Assembly: GCA_027886185.1 (NCBI GenBank)
Contig: WOAB01000528.1
Location: 1,922,001-1,986,000 of the forward strand
DNA length: 64,000 nt
Direction: 5' to 3'
Origin: Rheum nobile
Taxonomy: Eukaryota > Streptophyta > Magnoliopsida > Caryophyllales > Polygonaceae
The notes beneath the pieces were generated by a model. It did not search any database and was not told where the DNA came from. It saw only the letters and a list, made by a program, of their open reading frames with translations. Both the position numbers and the translations under genes were made by a program. Every line of letters begins with the position of its first letter. Position 1 is the first letter of the stretch. Of the stretch, positions 52,977-63,950 are shown piece after piece.

Positions 52977-54540
52977 GTTTTTTCGTTTGGTACCTCTGAG
53001 GTAAGGCGAAATTCATAAGGTATCCCAATGTTTTACCTATTTCGCACGGTACCCTCAAAATTTTATTTTTTTTCGCCAAATACTCATCTGTTAAATTTTT
53101 AACAGATACGTTTAAAAAAAAAGGAAAAAAAGGACAAAGGAGAGAGGAAATCGATTAATTTGTCTTCCTCTTCTCTTTCTATGTGAGATTGATTCGGAGT
53201 TCGCAGAAGACAGAGTTGATCCAAATCAGAAAACAAAAGCATATTATTTTTGAAGCAAAACAAACAAACAAACGCAGTAGTTGATAAAGCAGAGAGATTA
53301 TCCGGTTCGCTGACATTATTTTTGCAAACCAGAGTGGTGAAAATTGCAAGTTCCGGTGAGTGCACTTTGGAATAACTATTTAACTTCAACCCTGCCTTCA
53401 TCGGGAAAATGTTCAATTTGCCTTTTCAGTTCCGATTGTGTGTTCTTTTGTCTTCGTTTCTTCCATTTTTAGTCTAGCTGTGTTGCTTTTAATTCGCAAC
53501 TATTTGGCTACTTGTTAATTAAGTTTAATTTGGAATTTTACTGCATGTTGGTGTTCTTGCTTCTTCTTTTTGTATGTGTGTGGGGGTTAGAGGGTTTGGA
53601 GGTGGAATTAAAGTTTTGAAGTAGAAGAAACTTCAATCTTTTTGTTCTTGTTTTATAAAGTCAGTTTCTTGAGATCTTTAGATGGATATTTGGGGGTTTT
53701 AAGGATTTAGATTTTCTTCCCGAAATTAAGTAATATTGTCATTTTTTGTATCTATTTATGAGGGTTTGTGGCTGATACAGGAAATAGTTGTTAGAATGCT
53801 GACGTCAGACTCTAGTTTAAATACAATTCAATGTAACAGAACAATGCATTCAGAAAATACACAATTGTAATCTCTCTCTTCTTCTATGAAAAGTTTTCTC
53901 TCAATCTTGCTCGGTTTCCTTTCTAAATCATAGGGAACCCGCGAATTGAGCTTGGAATTGTTGTTTGATTGAACATCAGTTCCTCCTATCCAATTCTGTC
54001 TTGAATTTCTATGGAAATTCTATCTTGAAATCTCAGTTATAGTTTTTTTCTGTAACAGTGGCTAAGATTGCGAGATATTTTTTAGTTTACTTCTCAATCA
54101 TCACCATCATCTGGGTTTTGTACCTTGCTGAATGTTTGGAGGCTCAGCCGATCCAAGGATTCCTCAACTTTCCAGATGTTTGCTTGATGCTTCTCGTGGA
54201 TTGCTCACTTGATCTCGCCGCTTGCGCTGTAGAATGTTCAGTACGAATCCGCTTTACTTGGCTCTACAATCCACATGTTTTCTTCCTTGCGAATGTCAAA
54301 TTTATGTGGTCAAACAAGGCTCCTTTCTTGCTGCTCTAATTTAAAGAAGACAAAAGCGATAGATTAATGGATTTTCCCTCTCCTTTGTTCTTTCTCTTTT
54401 TTTTTTAAACAGAACCGTTTAAAATTTAGCGGAAGGGTATTTGGCGGAAAAAAAACCCAGAGATATCGCGCGAAATAGATAAAATTTTGGGGCACCTCGC
54501 GAATTTCGTTTTACTTCAGGGATACCAGACGAAAAAAACG
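52977..54540. mobile_element. Mutator-like DNA transposon with about 140-bp terminal inverted repeats, non-autonomous
   Basis: 52977-53126 and the complement of 54392-54540 align along their length (both start GTTTTTTCGT, then GGTA, CGAAATTC, CTATTTCGC, CGCCAAATAC). Similarity is about 75 percent, so the element is old. Long TIRs of this size suggest a MULE; no clean 9-bp target duplication was found. The 1.3-kb interior has leader-like sequence with a possible splice donor (CCGGTGAGT near 53357) and an open frame at 54058-54339 of unknown origin, so host DNA may have been captured. No transposase. Confidence 0.65.
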
Positions 54541-55700
54541 ATTGAATTTCTATTCAATCTTGATTCTTTGGGATATTTGGGGGTCTTTAAATTTCAAAAA
54601 AATTCTGAAATTGGACCAAACAATAATTTTAGATTTTTCTAAAACTTTCTTTTTAATTACAAATTACACGTGCAACATTGCTAATACATGTCATCTGATT
54701 TTATTTATACGTGGAGTTCCCAGTCACAAATCCGACGGCCACATCTGTTAGCCAGAATATTCACCGGAAAACCAAATCATACCATTTTCAGTATATATAG
54801 TTAAGGGTTATCGGTCGAACAAATTATAAAGACATTTTTTGTTATAACTATTTATATTTGAAAATGTTGTTTGGTATCACAAATATTTTTTACAAATAAA
54901 GATATTTTTTCACAAAAGTCCTTTTCTCTCTCTTTCTCAATTTTGCATTTCTCCATCCAGAACGAACCCTTGCCTTCTAGTATTCTCGCAAGCAAGAGCG
55001 TCTCCATTGACTTTGTGGCTTCTGATCGAGGTGAACGACAGTGGTGGTTTTGGGTCCTGGTGGCAACGGATCTGGTGAAAGGGAGTGATACGAGGCCCGA
55101 TAGAGGGCGATGGCATGGGAAAGAGAGGAGAGAGGGAAAGATTTGAACCATAGCCGGTGGTGGATTTGTGCGAGGTTCGATTGACACCATATCTGGTTGA
55201 ATATGATAAGGAATTGAGACCGAGTGGAAGATTTGAAGGTTGTGACCAAAACCGACGTGAATGTGATAATATATCGAGTGGAGATTTGAAGAGTGTGATC
55301 GGAAGCGGCGTCAAATCAGGGGAAGACGACAACTAGGACTCTAAGAAGAGACGAACAACGAAGAGATGAAGGGGCATCAGCGACCGAGACGACAAAGAAG
55401 AGGAAGACGGTGTTGAGGCGACGGTGGATGGGGGTGGCGCAATAGAAGGACGACAGAGACGAAGAATTTTTTTAGGGAAATGAAGTTGTCTTGATAATGG
55501 AATAGCCAAACACATTTATTTTACGTAAGTACTCAATCTAACACAATTTTCAATGTATTATAAAAATACTTTTATAAAAAAAACTACCTTATAAATAATA
55601 AAGACTTTATAAAGGCATGTGCCGAACAAAACCTAAAGTTTGAATATTAATTTATAATTTTTAAAATTTGTATTATTTTTAATTGAAAGTTGATATTTAG
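54541..55700. other. Intergenic; open frames without recognisable protein
   Basis: Overlapping open frames on both strands at 54850-55515 (purine-skewed) do not resemble a known family. No repeat borders found. Confidence 0.5.
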
Positions 55701-55702
55701 TA

Positions 55703-55961
55703 CTCCCTCCGTCCCTTAATTATCTTTTCATTTTGACCGGGTATACTTGCCGATGCGGGTTTTGTATCGTTAATATATATCTAATTATATATTAATAAAA
55801 ATTATAATTTTTTGATATTATCAAAGTATTCGTTGAGACGAATCAAATAAAACCCCACATGACTATGTTTTTTCTTATATATTAAAAAAAATTAAAAATT
55901 CTATTAAACTTTTATCAGTGTATAAAAGTCAAACGAAAATATCACGAAAGGACGGAGGGAG
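55703..55961. mobile_element. Stowaway MITE upstream of LSM4
   Basis: 259 bp with terminal inverted repeats CTCCCTCCGTCC and GGACGGAGGGAG, flanked by TA at 55701-55702 and 55962-55963, the standard Tc1/mariner Stowaway pattern. AT-rich core. It ends about 20 bp before the sequence shared by the two LSM4 leaders, so it sits in the promoter region of the intact gene. Confidence 0.93.
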
Positions 55962-55982
55962 TATTATTTAAAGTTATGTTTC

Positions 55983-56317
55983 CTTGAAAAATCTCGATCC
56001 CTCCATAGTCGAAATTCTTCTCCCGTACGGCCGTACCCATACAGCGAGAAGACGAAAGAAGCTTTCCAAGCTCCTTGTACTGGTAAATCCTTTATACACT
56101 TACGCTCTAGGGTTTCCTTTCCTGTCCACGATTGTGATACAACACCAACCCACAAAAGCTTCTACCTTTCCTATTATCTTTTGTAAAAATCTTAGGGTTT
56201 TAAGCTGCATCGTGTAATTGTTCTGCATCGCTTGTCTCTGTTCTCTCTCTAAGGCCAGACCTCTTTTTTGCAGCTGTGTTTCTCTGGGATCGGTATCGGA
56301 TTCTGCTTGTTGTAGAG
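55983..56317 (+). promoter_or_regulatory. LSM4: 5' leader of LSM4, with a probable leader intron
   Basis: Homologous to 18450-18757. A GTAAAT donor at 56083 and the acceptor TTTTTTGCAG ending at 56273 mark a likely intron in the untranslated leader; plant housekeeping genes often have one. The transcription start is not visible. Confidence 0.6.
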
Positions 56318-58278
56318 ATGGTATGTTTCGACGCTTCAAAATTAATTCCCCAGCTGTCTATTCTAGTTTTTCTTTCTCCCAAATGTCTTCTTTTGTATGA
56401 ATTCATCTGAATCGATTTGCACCTCCTTTTTCTGGTTCTATAGCTCCCTCTGACGCTTCTGAAGACTGCTCAAGGGCACCCTATGGTAAGAACTGAGGTC
56501 CATAATCTTATTACTCGATTTAGTCCTTTATCTTGTGAGCATATGTGATTTGGCTTCTGCAAAGTGATTTAATTGCTTGAAAACCTAGCATTTTGGCTGT
56601 TTCAGATCTTTGTGATGGCAGCAATGGTGTCAAGTAGACTTCTTTAGCAGTTATTACTGTTTTACTGTATTGTACACTGCTATGTAATGGGGATTATATA
56701 AAGTAGACATTGTCAAAATATTGATATATGCTATTCGTTATTGGCTGTTGGCAGTTAGTGGAATTGAAGAATGGAGAGACGTATAATGGGCATTTGGTCA
56801 ATTGTGATACATGGATGAATATTCACCTCCGTGAGGTTATATGCACCTCTAAGGTGAGTACAAGTTGCCTAAGTTTATATACATATCTTACAGATAACCA
56901 AACTATTAGATGGATGAGAAATTGACAATTGAACTTGGTGCTCAATATTTTTTATCTCCCTTCAGGATGGAGACAGGTTTTGGAGAATGCCTGAATGCTA
57001 CATCCGTGGAAACACTATCAAGTATCTTCGAGTTCCAGATGAGGTATGTTTCGTATAGAACTTAAGGAAGTGTTTTCTTCAGTTGAAACTCTTGATAAGT
57101 CTTTATCTTTTGTTCTGATCTTCTTTATAGATTTTGTCTATGTTGACCCAATGCTTTAGGCTTTATTTTTCTATGAAGTTAGATTTTGAATACTTCTTCA
57201 CTTTAGATCTTGATTTTCTGCATTCCTGAGAACTAAGATGCAAGTAATATTTTTCTTCCTATTCTAATCAATGATGGTCTGGTGGAATGTGGAACCTCAA
57301 TTACCTAAATATAATAAGAAGCTCAGAGTTGTGTGTTCTTTGTTGAAGATCCTTGGATATCTTATTTTTCATGGCATTAAGGCACTTCAGACAAAAGGTC
57401 ACTCCAGAGTGAAGCTTTTAGGACATGAGTTTTGGATTGTTATCGTCATTTCGCTTATCTCCAAATGTGAAACATTCTCAATTCATGTAACTAGCTATAA
57501 GCTAAAAGAATTGCAAGCGCAAAGAACAAATCTCCATTTGACTATTCAAGTCATATCCAACATACCCTCCTCATACAAGCTTGCACAATTCTATCTAACA
57601 TGTTGTAGGGACATTGTAGTGTTGCTTTGTCCTTTTACCCCACTTCTTTCTTGAAGTCGTCTATTTACACATTGTAGTTTATTGTTCCTTCAGCTAACAT
57701 CTGATGTTATTCTCGGTTTCAGGTCATTGACAAAGTTCAGGAAGAGGCCAAGAGCCGTACAGGTACGCTTTTTTATGTGGTAAAGGAGTTTGTGTGATGA
57801 CTGTTAAGTCTACCTTAAAAATTAAGACGTATTTGTTCTGTAATGCAATTTGTTGCTTTAATAAAACATTGCAGTTCTTGATGAAACAAATCGTATGGTG
57901 ATGTTTTTCGGTCTACCTGTTTAGCCATTGTTGTGTCTGGGAAAAGGTGAAGCATGTCTAATTGACTAAATGTATTACATTAACAGATAGGAAGCCACCT
58001 GGAGTAGGCCGTGGGAGAGGTAGGGGCAGAGAAGACGGCCCTGGACGGCAGCTCAAAGGCATTGGGCGTGGCTCAGATGATGGGGGAAGAGGCATGGGTG
58101 GCCGAGGCCGGGCTGGCAGAGGTAGAAAACACTGACATCTTCTAGGCCCTTAGGATTAAATTTTCTTCTTCAAGAACTTCCGGGGAGCTGTGAATTCTCC
58201 AAGGAAGTTGGAGCTGGTTGTTAGCTAATCTGATCTTTCTGTTATTGTGTGGCAGGTGGTGGCCGGGGCCGAGGATAG
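56318..58278 (+). CDS. LSM4: LSM4, U6 snRNA-associated Sm-like protein; apparently intact, seven coding exons
   Basis: Exons: 56318-56320 (only the ATG), 56444-56485, 56755-56853, 56966-57043, 57723-57762, 57987-58121, 58256-58278; all introns are GT-AG and the 420-nt coding sequence gives 139 residues. LSM4 is one subunit of the LSM1-7 ring, which binds oligoadenylated mRNA for decapping in the cytoplasm, and of the LSM2-8 ring on U6 snRNA in the nucleus. Residues 16-48 hold the Sm1 motif ([19 protein letters not shown]), 60-72 the Sm2 motif ([13 protein letters not shown], with the RNA-contacting Arg62-Gly63). Residues 88-139 are an RG/RGG-rich tail, a usual substrate of arginine methylation. 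If intron 6 is retained, the tail ends RGRKH instead. Length is near that of the family (about 130). A truncated copy lies upstream. Confidence 0.95.
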
Positions 58279-58560
58279 TACAATATTGTTTTCGTTGTGG
58301 AGAGGTTTTGACGCAATATCCTGTGCCTTGTATCCGTGCGGAAGATCAGTTTGGCGACACCTCTATATTATGAACAGTGTCAGGTTTTCTCGTTTAATTT
58401 GGACAAAACGTTATTCTTGGCAACTGCAGTGAGATGTGTATGCTGCCTGCTTACATCTCTCATTGTTATTTTGACAGTCTAAATATCTATATATTGAGTG
58501 CCAGGATACTTTACATTCTCTCCCATTTAACAAGTATTCCATAATAAACGAATAAAGTGT
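58279..58560 (+). other. 3' untranslated region of LSM4
   Basis: AATAAA-like signals at 58543-58548 and again near 58552. No further coding. Confidence 0.55.
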
Positions 58561-58999
58561 TTGTTCCAAGGGGATGGTTATTCTCGCAGGATTAAAACCC
58601 GACGGAAAATAAAAAAATGTTAACTGGCCAAAAATAAAACATATGTGAATTTCTTCAGTAAGTTTGATTACAACAACAATCAACCCACTATAATCACTCG
58701 AAAAGTAAACTTATGGTCAAGATGTATGTACCCGTATTCCGAGCAAGTCGTGAAGATGTTTTCCGAGCAACCCAGTATAATCCCACTAAAAGCATACTCA
58801 AGGTCAAGATGTACGTATTCGTATCCCGAGCAAGTCTAGAGTATGTTTCCCGAGCCACCTGAAGAAGATAAAAAACAAACACAGCACAAAAGAAAACAAC
58901 GGAGATAAAAACAAACACGCTTATCTTCTCCCTCCCTAAAACAAGCCTATAAAAATACATGCACATGACCTGACAAGGACCCAAACCCACTCACCTACC
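58561..58999. repeat. Imperfect tandem repeats downstream of LSM4
   Basis: A roughly 100-bp unit containing GGTCAAGATGTA, CGTATTCCGAGCAAGTC and a TTTCCGAGC word occurs about twice at 58690-58860. The rest shows nothing recognisable. Confidence 0.55.
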
Positions 59000-59700
59000 T
59001 AACAGTCCTCTACCCTAATCTTTTCCCTCCAAATTCATGTTTAGAGCCATGTCCTTTATGAGTGTCAAGTGTGCAAGATCTTGCTTAACGACCCCTTCCA
59101 ACTCTATAAAAAATGTTGAACCCTTCACACCTATGCAGTGGTGCGTCGGGCTACCTCCTCTGCACATGCCCAAACCAACAGAGTCTAGTTTAACACAACC
59201 GTTCCCTAATATTGGCCACTCCAACCTTGTCCATAATGACTTCATTCCGTATCATGTCAAATCTGGTGTGACTGCATATCATACAATGAAATATCCTCAT
59301 CTCTATCACCATCATTTTCCGTTCATGAGCTTTTGTGATCGGCTAGCATTCCACACTGTACAACAAAGCCGTTCTAACTACCGCCTTGTAGAACTTATCC
59401 TTGAGTTTGAGAGACACTTTTTTGCCATACAATACTCCCAAATCGCTCCTCCATTTCTGTCATCCCATCTGCATTCGATGTTTAATATATGTATTTATTT
59501 CGTCGTTGCTCTGCATAAAATACCCTAAATACTTTAAAATTATCCTTCTTCGTTTTGACCTTCCCACCAACCGCACTTCCGCCATGATCTTCACTCAACC
59601 TACTTCGTCTTTGTCTTGCTCATCTTAAGCCCTTTGATTCCAACTTCTCCTTCCAAAGCTCCAATTTAGCTTAAACACTAACCCTAATTTGGTCCACTCT
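59000..59700 (-). mobile_element. RTE-type LINE fragment (C-terminal end of reverse transcriptase ORF)
   Basis: Read on the minus strand from about 59560: YLGYFMQSNDEIN, IKHRMQMG, WRSDLGVLYGKKVSLKLK, DKFYKAVVRTALLYSVEC, ITKAHERKMM, then LEGVVKQDLAHLTLIKDMAL. This follows the end of plant RTE/BovB-like LINE proteins. Two Trp codons have become stops (TGA after HRMQMG, TAG after YSVEC). No intact RT core; 5' truncated. Confidence 0.7.
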
Positions 59701-59724
59701 ACAAACAATATACACCATGGTACC

Positions 59725-61089
59725 TGATAACATGAATTTGTCGTTCTAATTCCTACTATGCAAAATATTCAAACAAACCTTAAACCGTAGTCCTAGGTAA
59801 GTACAGGTCGAATCCACAGAGAGGCGAATTCTATCTTAGTATGCAATTCGTATGTCAATCAGAAGTAATCAAAGGGGGGTTTTGATTGTTTTAAGTAACT
59901 AAGCATGCAAAAGTAAACAACTAGATGTGATGAAATCAGTAATGGGGAAAATCACTTAGTCAAACAACATCCACTATTCGTATGACAAGTTGATCATAGA
60001 TACTCATTCAAAATCTCATGCAATGGTAATTCCAATTCCTTTTCAGATATAACTAATAGCACAACCAGATACTATTAGCACTAACTAATTAAACAACCCT
60101 GAAACTATCAAGATTCAGTTTAACAGCAGCCTTACGGATAGGAATATAGTTGGATACAATTCTAGCATAAAACAACCAGCTTTTATCCTAGAATGTAAAT
60201 CAATTCTCTTCTGCATAAGACTAGCACAACCAGATACTAGTACGATGCAGTTTCTACTCTAAAATAGATATGCTCAACCAGTAACAATCTAAATCTAGCA
60301 ATAGATCAATAACAACAAACCCTAGTTGCGTCCAAATAGAGATTATCAATATCAATCATAAACAACTTAAGCAAGAGAAAGATAAAAACCATGTAATAGA
60401 TTAAGAACAAGAGTCTCACAACTTTATCGAAACGAAAGCTTCAGCGTCTGACTAAGCCAGGGAGGCTTAGTTTTTCATAGCAAATACGTAGAGAGAAAAT
60501 TAGGGTTCAAAGAAAAGATTCATGATATGCCTCTCTTTTCCCTTAAATACTAAAGGAAATAAAATCTGAAATTAACCTAAAACAAAATAATAAAACGTAA
60601 TAAAAATAATCCAAATAAAACAAATATGGAAAACACGTTCGGCGGGCTTCTGACAGCGGCTGCGGTCGCCGTAATGTTCACGGCGGGCGCCGTCGCTGTT
60701 CTTCGGTTCAGCTCCTGCGACACTTCCGTAGAAACGCCATAACGTTTTATTCCCAACTCAGATTGCGCTCATATTTTGAGGACTTGCAGTAGACTTCAAG
60801 ATCTAAGTCCTCGAATTGGAATCACTCCATTTGGACATCGGAGTAGAGAGAACGAACCAATTGAATTCAGCCTATGGTTCTTCTACTCTTCATTGGACTC
60901 CTCTTCCTCGTCTTCTCATGTGGTTTCTTCCTCAATGTCTCATATGATATCCAAAACCGCTCAAACACCTCCAAATACACCAACTTCGCCCCCAAATGCC
61001 ATACACATGAATGTGTCTAAATCTACCCGAATGACAGCAATAAAACCTCTAATGACTCTTACTTAAGCCCTACAAAGTAGTGCTTATCA
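59725..61089 (-). repeat. 3' LTR of the right-hand Athila-type element
   Basis: 1365 bp with inverted ends (TGATAA on both strands). Minus-strand TATA-like TATTTAAGG at about 60540-60550; GC-rich palindromes at 60640-60715, about 100-170 bp upstream of it. The minus-strand polypurine tract GGGGTGG lies just beyond, at 61092-61098. Confidence 0.85.
60640..60715. repeat. GC-rich palindromes in the right-hand Athila-type LTR
   Basis: CGGCGGGC, GCTGCGGTCGCCGTAA and CACGGCGGGCGCCGTCG, the same word class as in the solo LTR (43768-43916) and at 62376-62525. Confidence 0.75.
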
Positions 61090-62698
61090 AACCACCCCAT
61101 GCTTAGACCTTTGCTCTTCCTCGAGTAAACTAATAAAGAGTCCACTCCTCCAATGTAGCATCCAAGGTCTCAGGAAGCATATCCTCCAACTAAGAGTCAC
61201 CTAACCCATGCCAAGCTCCTGGCACCAATCTCATTCACAACACAACAACAACTCAACAAGCTAAAGGGGCAAGCGGAGTACTTCCCCAAAGCTAACCCGG
61301 ACATCCAATAGCGTGAGTAACCTCTAATCCTAGCCTCCATCTATTGCTCATTATGTCTCCCAGAGTGACCTACCCGACAATCCTTCTTTGACTCCTCTTC
61401 TTATGACGCCTCGCCAAGAATAGTGAGAAATCCTAAAATCACTCTTCTTCTTTTCGCTCATTTTGCCAAGGCGCCCTTTCGGGTTTTCACCAAGCCACTC
61501 ATTTCATTTTTCAATAGATGTACTCACATAAGCTCACGTCACTCTTGACCATATATTACCCCAGCCTAATGCTGGTCCAAGCCACCTGCTTATTACCTAG
61601 GCCGCCCTTTCGGGTTTTCGACCTATCCCAGGATTTTTATGATAGCCTTTTTTCAAATTTTTGGCTCTTTTCATTTTTTCATTTTTCTCCTCAGCAGCGT
61701 AGCAAGTATAAAACCCCACCCCTTGCTTAAACATTGCATTGTCCTCAATGTAATGAAAGACAAAAGAATAAAGCACAGGGAAAAGCAAAAAATAACTCAC
61801 AACGTTGCCGAGTTGGCTTGGACACTTCCTTGTTGCCGGCGGTGTAGTCATAAAAGCGCATATCCAGGTGTTGAGCGTGCGTCTTAATTACTCCATAGTC
61901 GTCTTCTACCGTGCAACCATAAGGTGACCACTTGGTGAGTAGTGGTAATCAAACAATGCGGGGCTGCACGGCCTTCAACTCTATCAACTCCTATCATGCA
62001 ACCATAAGGAACCACTCTGACGAATATTGGTCAATCAGGGGGACGGGGTTGCATGGCCTTCAAAAATGGGCCCAGATGTCATCGTGGTTGGGCCCTGGTG
62101 TACCTCCTCTCCAACTGTCGACTGTAGGGCCATCATCGTTGCCAAATAAATATAGGGTGAATGTATTCCTCCGTTTAGCAACATGATGCGCACCTCTCCG
62201 TGGGGAACTCTGGACAGCTGGGTAAAACATTTTTTTTTTTGACTTTTTCTCCCCGTTTAAGGTCTTTTCGGGGTATCTTATTTTCGTCTTTTGCTCCCCG
62301 TTTAAGGTTTTTTCGGGGCCCATTTTTTTTCGATTTTTTTGGCAATTTTTAAAATTTTTTTTTTTACCTGTGAAAATGCGGCGGTCGCCGTGAGGGGTGC
62401 GGCGGTCGCCGTAATTGCGGCGGTCGCCGTAATTAAACGGCGGTCGCCGTTTTTAGGTCGTAGCCAACTTGCTTGGCGGGACATTTACGGCGGGCGCCGT
62501 GAACTTCGCAGCGGGCGCCGTGAACACCATTTTCGTTTTTTCGCACTTCCTGCAGGTTAGTTCGACACAGAAAGGAAAAAATAAAAGGAAAACAACTGAA
62601 TAAAGACTAAGGGAAAGAAAATAAACTACCAAATATCGGGTTGCCTCCCGAGCATCGCCTTGTTTACTGTCCTTGGCTCGACATAGTGCTCAACCTCT
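61090..62698 (-). other. Untranslated internal part of the right-hand element, with hairpin repeats and palindromes
   Basis: No gene. GGCGCCCTTTCGGGTTTTC-like words recur at about 61470 and 61600. At 62249-62315 two hairpin words, CTCCCCGTTTAAGG then TTTTCGGGG, are repeated in tandem. At 62376-62525 six palindromes of CGGCGGTCGCCG or CGGCGGGCGCCG type occur. Confidence 0.6.
62376..62525. repeat. Six GC-rich palindromes 3' of the gag-like ORF
   Basis: Four GGCGGTCGCC words (the last, at about 62436-62453, has AAACGGCG/CGCCGTTT arms) and two CGGGCGCCG words. Same class as the LTR arrays, but here in internal DNA. Confidence 0.85.
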
Positions 62699-63847
62699 TC
62701 AACTCGGGTTGCTCCAATCACTTGAACTCCTGAGGTCTATGTCAGGGGGATGCCGCTTTGTGTGCTCCATGTTGAGCCTTTCCCCCATGCTTGTGTACTT
62801 CATAATGGTTGGACCGCTGTTCATATCTATGAATGCACTTGACATCTTCAGAAACGGTCTACCCAGCATCTCAGGGCCTGCATGTTTGTTCTGCCCCGCA
62901 TCCAGCATGTAAAAATTCGCCACCTGAATTAAGGCCTCCTTCTTGTGCTTCCCCTTTTGTTTCTTCTTTATATTTCCCAGCGCCCTTAAAAACTCTGTGT
63001 AGCGAGGGATGTAATTTGCCAGTTCGATCAAGGGAATGGTTGCCTCGCAGATACTGAAGGTTTCATATAGCTCTTTGTCGTCCTTCAACCTTCGAGTATC
63101 TTGGAATACCGCATGGAGGGGCGTGACGGGGTGCAGCGCAATGAGCGGGGAGGAGTTTAGACGCACATACTCATCATAGGCAGCCTCGAGAGGGTCGGGG
63201 GCTGTCGGGGCATTTTCGAGAGGAACGAGCGTCGCAGGATCGTTTTCGCGATCGCGACTCTCCTCCTCTTGGTCGCTGAATTCCTCCAGTCCCATAAAAT
63301 ACTCTTCTTCAGAAAGCACAACGCGGTCCAAAATATCATCTGGAATTCCCATCTCCTCAGTGGGTGAACCGAGGTCGAGGTATACCTCCCGCGGTCTTGG
63401 GTTCTCTTCTGCAGATATCTCGCTGTATTCTGCACCCGTCTCATAAATTTGTTCCTCTCTTTCAGCTAAGGGGGCGACATGCATCTGCTCAGTACTTTGT
63501 AGGGTCATCGAGAAGACATTCTCTTCCCGGTGCACCACTGGGTGAGATAGTGGTTCTGCCGACGTCATGGTCTCCATTCTGCTCACTGCTTGCACCATTT
63601 GCTCCGTCTGCCTCTCAATGATCTGGATATTGGACTTTATTTGTTGTTCAAGTTGGATCGTGTTCTGTTTGAAAGATCGAAACATGTCCTCCAATGACAT
63701 GGAGGGACTTGGATTGTGCACATAACTCGAATTAGAGTGATCTCTCCACCCTAGAGTGTATGCGTATGAGTATGGGTCATATTGCGGTTCCTGATGGAAG
63801 TGGGAAAATCTATCCATCTCTGTAACAAAATCAAAAAGGAAAAACAA
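62699..63847 (-). CDS. Gag/protease-derived ORF of the right-hand Athila-type element
   Basis: 382 residues, open throughout. The N-terminal block YDPYSYAYTLGWRDHSNSSY matches the post-zinc-knuckle part of Athila Gag (YSNTYNPGWRNHPN in the ORF at 33453). A coiled region (LEQQIKSNIQIIERQTEQMV) and a long acidic stretch follow. Near the C-terminus IPRYTEFLRALGNIKKK and EMLGRPFLKMSSAFIDMNS match the linker and the second protease block. The capsid domain, zinc knuckle, DLGS active site and all of RT and integrase are absent. It is therefore a patchwork that stayed open; whether it is translated is unknown. Confidence 0.68.
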   Translation of the reverse strand: MFFLFDFVTEMDRFSHFHQEPQYDPYSYAYTLGWRDHSNSSYVHNPSPSMSLEDMFRSFKQNTIQLEQQIKSNIQIIERQTEQMVQAVSRMETMTSAEPLSHPVVHREENVFSMTLQSTEQMHVAPLAEREEQIYETGAEYSEISAEENPRPREVYLDLGSPTEEMGIPDDILDRVVLSEEEYFMGLEEFSDQEEESRDRENDPATLVPLENAPTAPDPLEAAYDEYVRLNSSPLIALHPVTPLHAVFQDTRRLKDDKELYETFSICEATIPLIELANYIPRYTEFLRALGNIKKKQKGKHKKEALIQVANFYMLDAGQNKHAGPEMLGRPFLKMSSAFIDMNSGPTIMKYTSMGERLNMEHTKRHPPDIDLRSSSDWSNPS

Positions 63848-63929
63848 AAATCAATAGCACGGGTGTGGACCGTAAGATAGGTCCACACAAAAGTTGACGC
63901 ACAAATCGCACACAAAATAGATTATTGCC

Positions 63930-63947
63930 TCCCCGGCAACGACGCCA
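63930..63947 (-). other. Primer binding site, tRNA-Asp-like (right-hand element)
   Basis: On the minus strand TGGCGTCGTTGCCGGGGA, one base from the tRNA-Asp site seen at 36732, three bases from the LTR border at 63951. Confidence 0.8.
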
Positions 63948-63950
63948 AAT

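Noticed and set aside
53789..54057. A 269-bp stretch with inverted ends TGTTAG and TAACA inside the Mutator-like element, like a small solo LTR
   Set aside because: No 5-bp target duplication (ATAGT against GTGGC) and no second copy in the window; the ends could be chance.
54850..55640. Possible terminal inverted repeats around 54800 and 55620
   Set aside because: Only short, interrupted AT-rich matches; no target duplication.
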